The notes under the pieces are model-generated. The model did not search any database, was not told where the DNA came from, and saw only the letters and a program-made list of their open reading frames with translations. A DNA stretch of 38,805 nt from positions 1 through 38,805 of the forward strand of contig JAPOXB010000054.1 in NCBI GenBank assembly GCA_026707335.1. Reading direction: 5' to 3'. This DNA is from Chloroflexota bacterium (GTDB taxonomy: Bacteria; Chloroflexota; Dehalococcoidia; Bin125). This document shows positions 9,914 to 19,063 of this stretch, in pieces; within the stretch, counting starts at the first letter, position 1, and every line of letters begins with the position of its first letter. The translations under genes were made by a program, and so were the position numbers.

Positions 9914-12583
9914 TCACTCGGCGGGCGCGGCGGGAACGGGCAGCCGGAGCACGCGCCGCACGAGCCGCCCGCGCAGCGCCCGCCAGGCGGCGAGGGCCTG
10001 CGCGTGGTGCGACTCCGGCAGCGCCCCGGCCGAGAAGCGTTCGCGGGTGTAGGTGTCGGCCAGGCGGCGCGTGGCCTCCGGGTCGCGCACGGCGTCGCCC
10101 AGCGCGGCCGCGTACTCGCGCGGCGTGTTGGCCGGGTCGACGCGCAGGCCGCCCCAGCGGGACAGGCGCTGCGTCGACGTCCACAAGCGTTCCACGGGCG
10201 TCTGCCCGCGCAACGAGAACTGCCACGCCGCGGCCCCGCTGCCGGTCAGCAGCAGCAGCGCCAGAGCGAGCGCCAGCGGCGCCAGCACCCACCAGGTCAG
10301 GGGATTGAAGCCGGTGTCGCGGGCGAAGCCCTCCTGTTCGAGTTGCTGGCTCAGCTCCTCCAGCGAGAGGAACTCGCCGAACGGGTCCAGCAGCGGGTCG
10401 TACAGCGGACCGGAGTCGCCCAGCAGGTCGGAGGCGAACGGCCGCAGGCGCTGCTCGGCGATGCGCTGCCCCGCGATCCCCGCGAACCCCTCCGTCACCA
10501 CCGGCGGCGTGGGGTCGAAGTCCACCCAACCGTACTCGGGGAAGAACACCTCCACCCAGCTGTAGCCGTGCAGCCCCCGCACGATGAAGGTGCCGGTGCG
10601 CGGATCGAAGTTGTCGTCCGTCAGGACGTAGCCGGTGCTCACGCGGGCGGGGATGCCCAGCGTTCGCAGCAGCACGGCCATCGCGCTGGCGTGGTAGTCG
10701 TAGTAACCGCCGATGGGCAGCCCGTCGGCGTCGCGATTGTCGAACAGCCACCAGGTGACGGCGTCGGTCCGCGCCGGCGGGAGAGCCACGTCGCGCGTGA
10801 AGGGGTACAGCAGCCGCGGCGTCCCGTCCGACCCCAGCAGCACCTCGCCGTCGTCATCGCGCAGCGGCGTGCAGCAGAGATAGCCCTCGATGGCGGCCGC
10901 GGCGTCGTAGCGGGACGCGACCCCGCCGACGATGCTCGCCGCCAGGCTCTCCAGCCGGCCCAGGCTGCGATCGTCGAGGTCGCCCGGCAGTTGCAGATAG
11001 CGCTGGCGCACCCAGAACGGGTACTCGCCGCCCGACCGCCGCAGTTGGTTGATGGAGGCGGACGACACGGAGCCCCTGACCTCGTACGTGAAGCCCGCGC
11101 GCACGGGCTCCGAGGGGTGCACGCGCAGCACGTCCGGCTCCAGCGGCCGGTTCTCCAGGTCCAGCGCCAGCAGCTCGCCGTCGTCGCCGACCTCCGAGCC
11201 CACCGGCACCCAGCCCTCGGGGATCACGTCGGCGGAGAACGATTCCCCGGCCTCCTCGCGGTCCGCGATCTCCCGCGCCACGCCCGCCAGCTCCCGCGGC
11301 GCGGCCGCCGCCGATCCCTCGATGTCGAGCCGGACGGCGCCCGGGGCCGTCTGGTCGATCGTCACCTCGCGGCTGATCTCCCGCGGCAGGCCGAAGGTGA
11401 AGAGAACCCGCGCCGACTGCTCCACCGACACCCGCGCGACCACGTCGCGGCGCGCCTCGTAGACGCTCTCGTCCTCGCCGCCGAAGGAGCCCTGCGAGAC
11501 GGGCTTGGTCGTGACCACCGAACTCTGCTGCCAGCCGCGCGTCGTGTAGTGGTCGTAGCTCGCGCCGCGCAGCAGCCCCACCTCAGGCGCGTCGACGCGC
11601 ACCACGATGCCCTGCCCCGGGTTGATGTCCCCTTGCAGGATGAAGTTGGAACTGAAGCTGTGGATCGGCACGCCCCGCTTGGAGTCGATGCCGCCGAAGA
11701 GGCGCTCCATGTCGAGGCTCAGCTCGTCGAAGGGATCGGCGATGCCGCTCCAGACCGCCGTCAGGGGCTCCACGCGGTCGGGCCGCGGCAGCGCGCGGCT
11801 GACCACGATCAGGGCCAGCACGGCCAGCAGCGTGACGCCCAGGAAGCTCAGGCTGATGAAGTCGGGGAACGGCGTCCCGCGGCTGCGCCAGCGCCCCATC
11901 CGCGCCAGCAGACCGGTGCGCATGACAAGCAGCGCCGCCCCGATCGCGAAGAAGGCGAAGTGCAGATCCCACTGCCGGCCGCCCAGGTAGCTGACGTTCA
12001 CCGCCAGCAGCGTCCCCAGCAGGATCAGCAGCGGCCAGGGATTGCGGCGCCGCAGCACCAGCAGCGTGGCCGGGAAGGTCGCCAGCCAGACGGCCGCGAC
12101 GACGAAGAACACGAACGGCACGTTGTCCGTCGTGATGCCGTCGTTGAAGGCCTGCGTGAACCAGTCCTCCAGGCGGAAGCGCAGGTCGATGAAGCGCTCC
12201 CAGAACCAGGCCTGGCCCGTGAAGTGCTCCATGCCGAGCATCTGCCAGCAAACGACGACCACGCCCAGCGCGAGGCCGATCGCGTAGGCCGCGGTCCAGT
12301 GCAGCCGGCGCGCCGCCAGCGGCACCGCCGCAACCAGCGCCAGCAGGGCCGTGACGCGCACGTCGGGCATGCCGTCGACCCAGTTCGCCGCGTGGATGGA
12401 GTCGGACACGGCGATGATCACCAGCAGCAGGATGCCCAGCGTGACCGCGGCCTCCATCAGGCGCCACGGCCAGCGCTCCTGCGTCGTCTGCTGCTGCCCG
12501 GGCGCGACGGCGCCGCGGATCAACGCGGCCGGCGAGAGGTTCGCCGCGGCGGCGACGTCGGCGAGGGGCAGACGCGAACTCAT
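9914..12583 (-). CDS. DUF3488/transglutaminase-like/DUF4129 membrane protein with altered catalytic residues
   Basis: 889 aa. About seven membrane helices lie in the first 285 residues (DUF3488-type), followed by an extracytoplasmic region and a transglutaminase-like core around 600-690. A membrane helix follows at about 755-780, then a cytoplasmic DUF4129-like tail. The core keeps LLRTLGIPARVSTGY and WVDFDPTPP. However, where active members have GYC before the helix, this protein reads GYYDYHASA (Tyr628 in the Cys column), and the usual His two before WVEV is Tyr674. The Asp of DFDPTPP is kept. It is probably not a standard cysteine transglutaminase. ATG 12583 overlaps the upstream DUF58 stop (ATGA). 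Third gene of the minus-strand MoxR operon. Confidence 0.85.
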   Translation of the reverse strand: MSSRLPLADVAAAANLSPAALIRGAVAPGQQQTTQERWPWRLMEAAVTLGILLLVIIAVSDSIHAANWVDGMPDVRVTALLALVAAVPLAARRLHWTAAYAIGLALGVVVVCWQMLGMEHFTGQAWFWERFIDLRFRLEDWFTQAFNDGITTDNVPFVFFVVAAVWLATFPATLLVLRRRNPWPLLILLGTLLAVNVSYLGGRQWDLHFAFFAIGAALLVMRTGLLARMGRWRSRGTPFPDFISLSFLGVTLLAVLALIVVSRALPRPDRVEPLTAVWSGIADPFDELSLDMERLFGGIDSKRGVPIHSFSSNFILQGDINPGQGIVVRVDAPEVGLLRGASYDHYTTRGWQQSSVVTTKPVSQGSFGGEDESVYEARRDVVARVSVEQSARVLFTFGLPREISREVTIDQTAPGAVRLDIEGSAAAAPRELAGVAREIADREEAGESFSADVIPEGWVPVGSEVGDDGELLALDLENRPLEPDVLRVHPSEPVRAGFTYEVRGSVSSASINQLRRSGGEYPFWVRQRYLQLPGDLDDRSLGRLESLAASIVGGVASRYDAAAAIEGYLCCTPLRDDDGEVLLGSDGTPRLLYPFTRDVALPPARTDAVTWWLFDNRDADGLPIGGYYDYHASAMAVLLRTLGIPARVSTGYVLTDDNFDPRTGTFIVRGLHGYSWVEVFFPEYGWVDFDPTPPVVTEGFAGIAGQRIAEQRLRPFASDLLGDSGPLYDPLLDPFGEFLSLEELSQQLEQEGFARDTGFNPLTWWVLAPLALALALLLLTGSGAAAWQFSLRGQTPVERLWTSTQRLSRWGGLRVDPANTPREYAAALGDAVRDPEATRRLADTYTRERFSAGALPESHHAQALAAWRALRGRLVRRVLRLPVPAAPAE

Positions 12584-13839
12584 GCCAGCGCCCCCACTCC
12601 GGCGCGGCCCGGCGTGCCCGCCGCGGCGTCGAGCGCCTCCGCCAGGAAGTCGCCCTGCGCGACGAGATTGGTCTGCACGCCCGAGGCGCGCAGGGTCGTC
12701 CACGCCTCCTCACCGCCCGCGCGCCCGCCGAACGAGGCCGCGTCGATCAGCACGGCCGCCACCTGCACGCCGCGCTGGGCCAGCGCGCGGATACCGTCGC
12801 AGGCCCGCCGATCGCTGGCGGCCGTGATCACGATCACCGTCGTGTGCCGCCCCCAGCGGGGCGACTGCTGGGCCAGCAGCGTGGAGATGGGCACGTCGCC
12901 GACGGGCTGCGCTACCGCCAGGTCCTCCAGCATGCGGGTCAGCTGCTGATTGCCCCGGTCGGCGTCGATCAGGCGGAAGCGGTCGGCGAACATCATCATG
13001 CCCACCGATCGGTTCTGCCCCAGGAAGAGCCGCGCGATGGAGGCGGCGGCGGTCACCGCGTACTCCACGGTGGCCTCGTCGTCCGTCCCCGCGTGGTCGC
13101 TGCGGTTCATGTCCAGCACGATCCACAGCTGCGAGGCCGGGTCCAACTCGAACGTCTTCACGTGCAACCGGCCGGTGCGCAGCGTGCTGGGCCAGTGGAT
13201 GCGATTGACGCTGTCGCCGGGGGCGTACTCGCGCAGGCCCGATGCGTTGGGCGTCACGTAGTGGGTGCGGCGGCGGAAGCGCCCCTCGCCGGGCAGGTTG
13301 GCCGGCGGCACGCTGTAGCGGGGCAACTCCTCGGCCCGCGGGTAGACGAGCAACTGCTGCGGCCCGCCGAAGGTCATGCTCTTGTGGAACAGGTCGAAGG
13401 GGTCGCCGGCGCGGACGTGCACCGGGCCCAGCGTGAACAGGCCGCGGCGGCGGCACTCGGTGTCGACGCGCCACTGCCGGCGCGCGCGCCCGCCCAGGCT
13501 GACGACGTGCTCCGCCTGATGCTGCGGCAGGTCCGACTCCTCCTCGACCTCCAGCCAGTACTTGCCCAGGCGCGAGCGGTTGGTGACCTGCAGCTGCTCG
13601 GTGATCGTCTGGCCCACCTGCACCCGCTCCGAGTCGCGGCGCATGCGCACCTGCAAGCCGCGGCTGCTCAGCCAGGTCCACATCGCGGCCGCGATGAGGC
13701 CGAAGAGCAGCAGGTAGCCCAGCCGCAGCGGCAGCCAGAAGTTCGTCGAGAAACCGATGCCGAAGACCACGAGGGTCAGGATGGTGACCAGGGTTAGCGA
13801 TCGCCGCCGGCCGAACGTCGCACCGTAGAACCGGCGCAT
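12580..13839 (-). CDS. DUF58 membrane protein (second copy)
   Basis: 419 aa. Two N-terminal membrane helices (about residues 14-60) are followed by a beta-rich segment and the DUF58 core, with REYAPGDSVNRIHWPSTLR and a VWA-like LDMNRS (DxNxS). Unlike the 320-aa copy at 5146-6108 this one is membrane-anchored, the form usually found next to transglutaminase genes. It lies seven bases after the minus-strand moxR stop and overlaps the transglutaminase-fold gene by four bases, so the three genes form one transcription unit. Confidence 0.9.
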   Translation of the reverse strand: MRRFYGATFGRRRSLTLVTILTLVVFGIGFSTNFWLPLRLGYLLLFGLIAAAMWTWLSSRGLQVRMRRDSERVQVGQTITEQLQVTNRSRLGKYWLEVEEESDLPQHQAEHVVSLGGRARRQWRVDTECRRRGLFTLGPVHVRAGDPFDLFHKSMTFGGPQQLLVYPRAEELPRYSVPPANLPGEGRFRRRTHYVTPNASGLREYAPGDSVNRIHWPSTLRTGRLHVKTFELDPASQLWIVLDMNRSDHAGTDDEATVEYAVTAAASIARLFLGQNRSVGMMMFADRFRLIDADRGNQQLTRMLEDLAVAQPVGDVPISTLLAQQSPRWGRHTTVIVITAASDRRACDGIRALAQRGVQVAAVLIDAASFGGRAGGEEAWTTLRASGVQTNLVAQGDFLAEALDAAAGTPGRAGVGALA

Positions 13840-13846
13840 GCCGCGC

Positions 13847-14800
13847 TCAACTCACACCCACCCGCGCGCCCGGGACGGGCACCCGGTCCAGCACGTCCTC
13901 CACCACCGTCAGCGAACTCACGCTGCGCACCTGCGCCGAGGGGCTGATGATGATGCGGTGCCCCAGCGTCGAGTAGGCCAGCTCTTTGACGTCGTCGGGC
14001 GTGACGTAGTCCCGGCCGGCGAGCAGCGCGGCGGCCTGCGAGGTGCGGAACAGCGCCAGCGACCCCCGCGGCGACGCCCCCAGGTAGGCCGCGTCGTGCT
14101 GCCGCGTCGCCGAGGAGATCTCCACGATGTACTGCTTGATCAGCGGGTCGACCCAGACGGCCCGCACGGCCTCCTGCAGGCCGTTCAGCGCCTCCGGGTC
14201 GGTCACCGCCTCCAGCGAGTCGATCGGGTGGGCCGTCTGCTGCCCCTCCAGCACGGCGATCTCATCGTGCGATTCGGGGTAGCCCAGGTGGATGCGCATC
14301 AGGAAGCGGTCCAACTGCGCTTCGGGCAGCGGGAAGGTGCCCTCGTACTCGATCGGGTTCTGAGTCGCCATGACCATGAACGGGCGGGGCAGCTCGCGCG
14401 TCACCCCGTCGGTCGTGATCTGGCGCTCCTCCATCGCTTCCAACAGCGCCGACTGCGTCTTGGGCGTGGCCCGGTTGATCTCGTCGGCCAGGGCGATCTG
14501 GGCGTAGATGGGGCCCGGCCGCCACTCGAAGTCGCCCGACTTCTGGTTGTAGATCGAGACGCCGGTCACGTCCGACGGCAGCAGGTCGGGCGTGAACTGG
14601 ATGCGGCTGAAGCCGCAGCCCGTCGAGACGGCCAGCGCCCGGGCCAGCATCGTCTTGCCGGTGCCGGGCACGTCCTCGACCAGCAGGTGCCCGTCGCTGG
14701 CCAGAGCCAGCACCGCGCGCCGCACCTCGGCCGACTTGCCCAGGATGACGCGCTCGACGTTGGTCGTGATTTCACGCAGCGTGGCCTGCGGATCGTCCAT
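13847..14800 (-). CDS. MoxR-family AAA+ ATPase (second copy)
   Basis: 317 aa. Walker A is DVPGTGKT (K49), Walker B is LADEIN (D106, E107), and the family signature [18 protein letters not shown] follows. It lacks the Pro-rich N-terminal extension of the copy at 4083. ATG 14800 is chosen because AGGGGG precedes it by about six bases, and the upstream in-frame codons would overlap the promoter. It leads the moxR-DUF58-transglutaminase operon and presumably remodels the membrane DUF58/transglutaminase-fold complex (inference from gene order). Confidence 0.93.
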   Translation of the reverse strand: MDDPQATLREITTNVERVILGKSAEVRRAVLALASDGHLLVEDVPGTGKTMLARALAVSTGCGFSRIQFTPDLLPSDVTGVSIYNQKSGDFEWRPGPIYAQIALADEINRATPKTQSALLEAMEERQITTDGVTRELPRPFMVMATQNPIEYEGTFPLPEAQLDRFLMRIHLGYPESHDEIAVLEGQQTAHPIDSLEAVTDPEALNGLQEAVRAVWVDPLIKQYIVEISSATRQHDAAYLGASPRGSLALFRTSQAAALLAGRDYVTPDDVKELAYSTLGHRIIISPSAQVRSVSSLTVVEDVLDRVPVPGARVGVS

Positions 14801-14837
14801 CCGAACCCCCTGCTCCCCTAGCCCGCGAGCGGAGCCG

Positions 14838-14846
14838 AGCATAGCA
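14838..14846 (-). promoter_or_regulatory. extended -10 promoter of the minus-strand moxR operon
   Basis: Read on the minus strand this is TGCTATGCT, an extended -10 (TGn-TATGCT). It ends 37 bases before ATG 14800. No convincing -35 is seen, as is normal for extended -10 promoters. It is divergent from the M23 promoter at 14888-14915. Confidence 0.5.
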
Positions 14847-14887
14847 GTACGGCGCGCCTGAGGCCCGGCGCGCTCCTCGGTCCGCCG

Positions 14888-14915
14888 TTGTGACTACGCG
14901 CGCCGCCTCTATCCT
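14888..14915 (+). promoter_or_regulatory. sigma-70-type promoter of the first M23 peptidase gene
   Basis: TTGTGA (14888-14893), a 16-base spacer and TATCCT (14910-14915). The predicted start near 14922 leaves a leader of about 16 bases before ATG 14938. It rules out the upstream in-frame start near 14890, which would lie inside the promoter. Confidence 0.55.
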
Positions 14916-14937
14916 GGATCTGTCGGCGGGACCAGGG

Positions 14938-16089
14938 ATGAGCGCAGCCGTGTCCCCACGCCGGCTCGCCGGCCTCGCACTCCTCGCGCTGTGCGGCGCC
15001 CTCCTCGCGAGCGCCTGCTTCATCGACGGGACGGGCGTCGGCCCTTCGCCCGACGATCCACCGGCCGCCGCCGAGGCCCAGCCCGCCGCGTCCGCGGAGA
15101 GCGCCCCCCGGCAGGGAACCGCCGCTGGCCTGGCGCCCGAGGCCCGCAGCGACCCCGCCGAGACGACCGACGCGCCCGCCGACGCGTCATCCCCGCCCGA
15201 GGCTCAGCCCGCAGCGGAGCCCGCGCCCGCGCTCCACGCGGCGATCTTCGTGGAGCCGCGGGAGGTCCGCCCCGGCGAGGTCTTCGTCGTCGCGGTCGAT
15301 GCGACGAACGCCTCGGCGGCCTCGGTGGCGCTGGGCGGACAGTTCGTGTCGCTCGCCCGCGAGGGCGACCGCTTCTACACGATCCTGCCCGTCGCATTCG
15401 CGCAGCCGGCGGGACCGCTGCCGATCATCGTGGCCGTCGCCGACATGAACGGCGGCCTCGCCGTGCAGCAGTTGATCGAGGTGCAGGTCCAGGCGGGCGA
15501 GTTCCCCGTGGAGCCCGTGCAGCTCGACCCGGCGCTGTCGCGGCTGCTGGACCCGGACGTCGTGGCCGAGGATCGCGCCGTGCGCGAATCGGTGCAGCGC
15601 GTGCGCTCGCCCGAGCGCCTCTGGGACGGGTACTTCCGCGAGCCGACCCAGGGGGTGCTCACCTCGACCTTCGGGTTGCTGCGGTCGTACAACGGCGCCG
15701 ACCCGACGGACTACCACAGCGGCCTCGACTTCGCCGCGCCGCGCGGCACCGACGTCGTCGCGGCGAACGCCGGCGTCGTCGCCTGGACCGGCGAAACCGA
15801 GCGGCGGGGGCGCGGCGTGATCATCGATCACGGGCACGGCGTGTTCAGCAGCTACTGGCACCTCGCCGTGGTCGACGCGACGCCGGGGACGCCGGTCGCG
15901 CCCGGCACGATCATCGGCCGGGTGGGCAACACGGGACTCTCCACCGGCTCCCACCTGCACTGGGAGATCACCGTGTACGGCGTGCCCGTCGACCCGCTGC
16001 CCTGGCTGCGGGAGCTCGAAGTCCCCGACCCCCTGGCCCGGTTCGACCCCGCGCGGGCGGTCAATGCCGGGCCCGCGGCGTCCCCCTGA
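14938..16089 (+). CDS. M23 peptidase lipoprotein, Sec-type signal (first copy)
   Basis: 383 aa. The signal peptide has a lipobox ASAC with Cys27, so the protein should be a surface or membrane-anchored lipoprotein. A Pro/Ala/Glu-rich linker (about 30-100) leads to an Ig-like or beta domain beginning IFVEPREVRPGEVF. The C-terminal M23 (LytM) domain carries HSGLD (H260, D264), YWHL and HLHWE (H339, H341), so zinc ligands and catalytic His are intact. M23 enzymes cut peptidoglycan cross-bridges or act as amidase activators. The gene is followed 80 bases later by a paralogue with the same layout. ATG 14938 fits the promoter just upstream. Confidence 0.9.
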   Translation: MSAAVSPRRLAGLALLALCGALLASACFIDGTGVGPSPDDPPAAAEAQPAASAESAPRQGTAAGLAPEARSDPAETTDAPADASSPPEAQPAAEPAPALHAAIFVEPREVRPGEVFVVAVDATNASAASVALGGQFVSLAREGDRFYTILPVAFAQPAGPLPIIVAVADMNGGLAVQQLIEVQVQAGEFPVEPVQLDPALSRLLDPDVVAEDRAVRESVQRVRSPERLWDGYFREPTQGVLTSTFGLLRSYNGADPTDYHSGLDFAAPRGTDVVAANAGVVAWTGETERRGRGVIIDHGHGVFSSYWHLAVVDATPGTPVAPGTIIGRVGNTGLSTGSHLHWEITVYGVPVDPLPWLRELEVPDPLARFDPARAVNAGPAASP

Positions 16090-16169
16090 CCGGATCGGGA
16101 GAGGGAAGCCGAGTACCATGGGATCGGGCGGCGGCGCGAAGCGCGCGCCGCTCCGCCCCGGGCCGGCCC

Positions 16170-17288
16170 ATGTGCATCCCCACGACGACCGCCCGCCACC
16201 GCGCCCTGCGCCGCTTCAGCCGGCGCAGGCTGCTGGGCGCGCTCGGGGGGGCGGGCGCGGGCCTGCTCCTGGCCGCCTGCAGCGGCGGCGAGGACGAGCC
16301 CGGCGTCACCGTCGATGTGCCGGGCGACGACGACCCGGCCGAAGAGCCGATGGCGGAGGCGGCGGCGCAGGCGGAGGGGGCCGACGACGAGGCGCAGAGC
16401 GCGGCCGAGGAAGAGTCGCCGGGGCTGGAGGCCGAGCCGCTGATCTGGGTCGAGCCGCGCGAGGTGCAGCAGGGCGCGGCCTTCATCGTCGCGAGCGACG
16501 CCCCGGGGGCGGGATTCGCCTCGGTCGCCTTCGGCGGCCAGATCCTCTCCATGCAGCGGGAGGGGTCGCGCTTCTACGCCATCCTCGGCATCGACGCGCT
16601 GGCGCCCGTCGGCCCGATCCCGCTGATCATCTCCATCGCCGACGGGGCCGGCGACCCGGCCGTGCAGCGCGAGACCCTGATCGCGGTGCGGGACTCCGAG
16701 TGGCAGACCGAGGTCGTCCAACTGGACGAGGAGAACCGCTCCCTGCTCGACCCGAACGTCACCCGGCAGGACACGGAGACGCGCGGGCCGTTCCTGCGCA
16801 GCCGCAGCAGCGACCGCTTCTGGCACGACATCTTCGACCCGCCCGCCGCCGGCGTGATCACCTCGGGCTACGGGCTGCTGCGCTCGTACAACTACCGCCC
16901 GCCCAGCGAGTACCACGCCGGCGTCGATTTCGCCGGCGCCGTCGGCGACACGATCGTCGCGCCGAGCGGCGGCGTCGTGCTCTGGGGCGGCCAGACGCAG
17001 CGCCGGGGCAACGGCCTGATCGTCGATCACGGCGCCGGCGTCACGTCGGGCTACTACCACCTGTCCGACTTCGCCGTCACGCCCGGGCAGGTCGTGCAGC
17101 CGGGCCAGTTCCTCGCCCGGATGGGCGCGACCGGCCTGGCGACGGGGCCCCACCTGCACTGGGAGATCGTCGTGCAGGGCGTGACGGTGAACCCGGTGCA
17201 GTGGATCCGCACGCTGGGCTTCCCGAGCCCCACACAGGAATTCGACCCGCTCGACGCCCTACCGGCCCGGCTCGAGATCCCCGGCTGA
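16170..17288 (+). CDS. M23 peptidase lipoprotein with twin-arginine signal (second copy)
   Basis: 372 aa. The N-terminus has SRRRLLG at 17-23 followed by a hydrophobic segment and lipobox LAAC with Cys37, that is a Tat-type lipoprotein signal. An acidic Glu/Ala-rich linker follows, then IWVEPREVQQGAAF, the same beta domain as the first copy. An intact M23 domain has HAGVD (H249, D253), YYHL and HLHWE (H328, H330). The two genes are clearly tandem paralogues, yet their export signals differ. ATG 16170 lies directly before the signal. A weak TACCAT near 16112 could be a -10, but the gene may also be read from the upstream promoter. It converges on rsmE. Confidence 0.9.
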   Translation: MCIPTTTARHRALRRFSRRRLLGALGGAGAGLLLAACSGGEDEPGVTVDVPGDDDPAEEPMAEAAAQAEGADDEAQSAAEEESPGLEAEPLIWVEPREVQQGAAFIVASDAPGAGFASVAFGGQILSMQREGSRFYAILGIDALAPVGPIPLIISIADGAGDPAVQRETLIAVRDSEWQTEVVQLDEENRSLLDPNVTRQDTETRGPFLRSRSSDRFWHDIFDPPAAGVITSGYGLLRSYNYRPPSEYHAGVDFAGAVGDTIVAPSGGVVLWGGQTQRRGNGLIVDHGAGVTSGYYHLSDFAVTPGQVVQPGQFLARMGATGLATGPHLHWEIVVQGVTVNPVQWIRTLGFPSPTQEFDPLDALPARLEIPG

Positions 17289-17290
17289 CG

Positions 17291-17312
17291 CCCACGGCGG
17301 CGCCATCGTGGG
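17291..17312. terminator. possible bidirectional hairpin between convergent genes
   Basis: CCCACG (17291-17296) and CGTGGG (17307-17312) can pair around a ten-base loop in the 28 bases between the M23 gene and rsmE, which converge here. No T-run follows, so this would be Rho-dependent or structural rather than a classic intrinsic terminator. Confidence 0.3.
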
Positions 17313-17316
17313 GGCG

Positions 17317-18120
17317 CTAGCGCGGCGGCGGATCGCGGCGCGGGGAGGGCTGCGGCAGCGTGCGCAGCGCCAGCGCCGTCTGCACGACGGCGAGCGCCAC
17401 CATGCCGGCGGTCTCGGCGCGCAGCGGCCGCGGACCCAGGGTGACCGGCGCCCAGCCGCCGTCGGCGGCGGCCTGGGCCTCCTCGGCGCTGAACCCCCCC
17501 TCCGGCCCCACGACGATCTGCACGGTGTGCAGGTTGGGCACGTGCGCCGCCGCGTCGGGGATGGTGCGCTCCGGCTCCAGCGCCGAGGACATCACCCGCA
17601 GCGTGCCCGGCTCCACCGGCTCCGACAGCAGGTCGAGTACCTCGATCGGCTCGTGCACGGCCGGGCGCTGCTCGCGGCGGCACTGCTCGGCCGCCTCGGT
17701 GATCAGCCGCTTCCAGCGGCCCAGGCGCTCGCTGCTCTTGCCCCGCGTCAGCGAGCGCGCCGCCCGCACCGGGCGGATCTCCGACGCCCCCAGCTCCGTC
17801 GCCTTCTCGACCAGCAGGTCGAAGCGCTGGGGGCGGATCAGGCTGGGGCAGAGTTCGATGCGGGGCGGCGGATCGGGCCGGGTGGGACGGGAGTGCAGGA
17901 TCTGCGTCTGCACCGTGTCCCGCGTCACGCGGCTGACCTCCACCTCGTGCAGCGCCTCGGCGTGGATCACCTCCAGCCGATCGCCGCGCCGCAGCCGCAG
18001 CACGCGCCCCAGCCGTCGCACCAGCGATCCCTGGATCAGCAGGCGCGCGCCATCGATCGCGGCCGGGTCATCCACGAAGACCCGCGGGACGAATGACTTC
18101 GAGGCCGCGCCACTCACCAT
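17317..18120 (-). CDS. rsmE: 16S rRNA (uracil-1498-N3)-methyltransferase
   Basis: 267 aa. An N-terminal PUA-like domain ([10 protein letters not shown] onward) precedes a SPOUT methyltransferase domain with VEKATELGASEI, VGPEGGFSAEE and LGPRPLRAETAGMVAL, the knot motifs of RsmE, which methylates U1498 of 16S rRNA. The gene begins at ATG 18120 inside the 3' end of prmA, a 53-base overlap. A later start would remove the first PUA strand, so the overlap seems real. prmA-rsmE adjacency after dnaJ is common in Gram-positive-like genomes. Confidence 0.93.
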   Translation of the reverse strand: MVSGAASKSFVPRVFVDDPAAIDGARLLIQGSLVRRLGRVLRLRRGDRLEVIHAEALHEVEVSRVTRDTVQTQILHSRPTRPDPPPRIELCPSLIRPQRFDLLVEKATELGASEIRPVRAARSLTRGKSSERLGRWKRLITEAAEQCRREQRPAVHEPIEVLDLLSEPVEPGTLRVMSSALEPERTIPDAAAHVPNLHTVQIVVGPEGGFSAEEAQAAADGGWAPVTLGPRPLRAETAGMVALAVVQTALALRTLPQPSPRRDPPPR

Positions 18121-19063
18121 CGCTGTGCACCTCCGACGGCCGCAGCGGCTGCCCGCCCATGGTCGTGCCCGCGAGGGCGTTTGTCACGCGTGAGAACTGC
18201 GGCGCGATGATGCCGCCCAGCAGGCAGCGGCCCCCGGGCCGCACGCCGGCGAGCAGCGCCGGCAGGACCCGCACGATCACGCCGGCCCTGATGTTCGCCA
18301 CGACCACATCGTACGGCGCGCCGCCGATCGGTGGGGCGTCGGCCTGGGCCACGGTCACGCCGTCGAGGCCGTTCAGCGCGACGTTGCGCCGCGCCGCGGC
18401 CACCGCTTGCGGATCGAGGTCGAGCGCCAGCACCGCGGTCGCGCCCAGCCGGGCGGCGGCGCAGGCCAGCACGCCCGACCCCGTCCCGAAGTCGAGCACC
18501 CGGTCGCCCGGACGGACGGTCCGCTCCAGCGCGGCCAGGGCCATCCGCGTCGTGGGATGGTCGCCCGTCCCGAAGGCCAGCCCCGGCTCCAGGTCGACGA
18601 CGACCTCGCCCGCCCGCGGCGTCTCGGCGCTGGGCCGCGGTCGCAGCAGCAGCCGGCCGATGCGCAGCGGCCGCAGATGGCGATGGAAGGCCGTCTCCCA
18701 CTGCGAGCGTCGCAGCGCCTCGAACCGCAGCCGGTCGGCGTCCGCGCCGCGCCCGGCGTCCCGCAGCAGCCGCCGCAGCCGCGCCAGCGCGTCGTCGAAC
18801 CGCGCTGCTGCCACATAGCACCGCACCGACGGCTGCGTCGCGGCGGGCGGCCCGTCCGGTGGCGGCGCGACCGGCGCCACGTCCGCCGGCTGCCGGACCG
18901 GCCACTCGACGACGACTCCCGCCGGGGTCACCCGCTCGAACAGGGCCGCCACCGGCTCCACCTCGCCGGCGGGCACGGCCAGCGAGATCCGCCACCACGC
19001 CTCCTCTGCGACGGGGGAGACGGGCGCGCCGCCGGCGTCGCCGGGGTCAGGCGCCGAACGCAT
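18068..19063 (-). CDS. prmA: ribosomal protein L11 methyltransferase
   Basis: 331 aa. The N-terminal substrate domain begins at [15 protein letters not shown]. The SAM-binding domain shows [34 protein letters not shown] and [17 protein letters not shown], the set that defines PrmA, which trimethylates ribosomal protein L11. ATG 19063 lies 17 bases inside the dnaJ 3' end. No other start exists between it and the conserved domain. The SD-like AAGG abuts the ATG, so translation may depend on coupling to dnaJ. The N-terminus is about 15 residues longer than usual. Confidence 0.92.
   Translation of the reverse strand: MRSAPDPGDAGGAPVSPVAEEAWWRISLAVPAGEVEPVAALFERVTPAGVVVEWPVRQPADVAPVAPPPDGPPAATQPSVRCYVAAARFDDALARLRRLLRDAGRGADADRLRFEALRRSQWETAFHRHLRPLRIGRLLLRPRPSAETPRAGEVVVDLEPGLAFGTGDHPTTRMALAALERTVRPGDRVLDFGTGSGVLACAAARLGATAVLALDLDPQAVAAARRNVALNGLDGVTVAQADAPPIGGAPYDVVVANIRAGVIVRVLPALLAGVRPGGRCLLGGIIAPQFSRVTNALAGTTMGGQPLRPSEVHSDGEWRGLEVIRPAGLRG

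Noticed and set aside
9653-12949. 1098-codon open frame on the plus strand
   Set aside because: It lies antisense to the transglutaminase-fold and DUF58 genes and its product is a low-complexity Arg/Gln/Val-rich mix without domain motifs. Long shadow frames are expected at this G+C.
14890-14937. upstream in-frame start for the first M23 gene
   Set aside because: It would begin inside the TTGTGA-TATCCT promoter and place 16 extra residues before a standard lipoprotein signal peptide.
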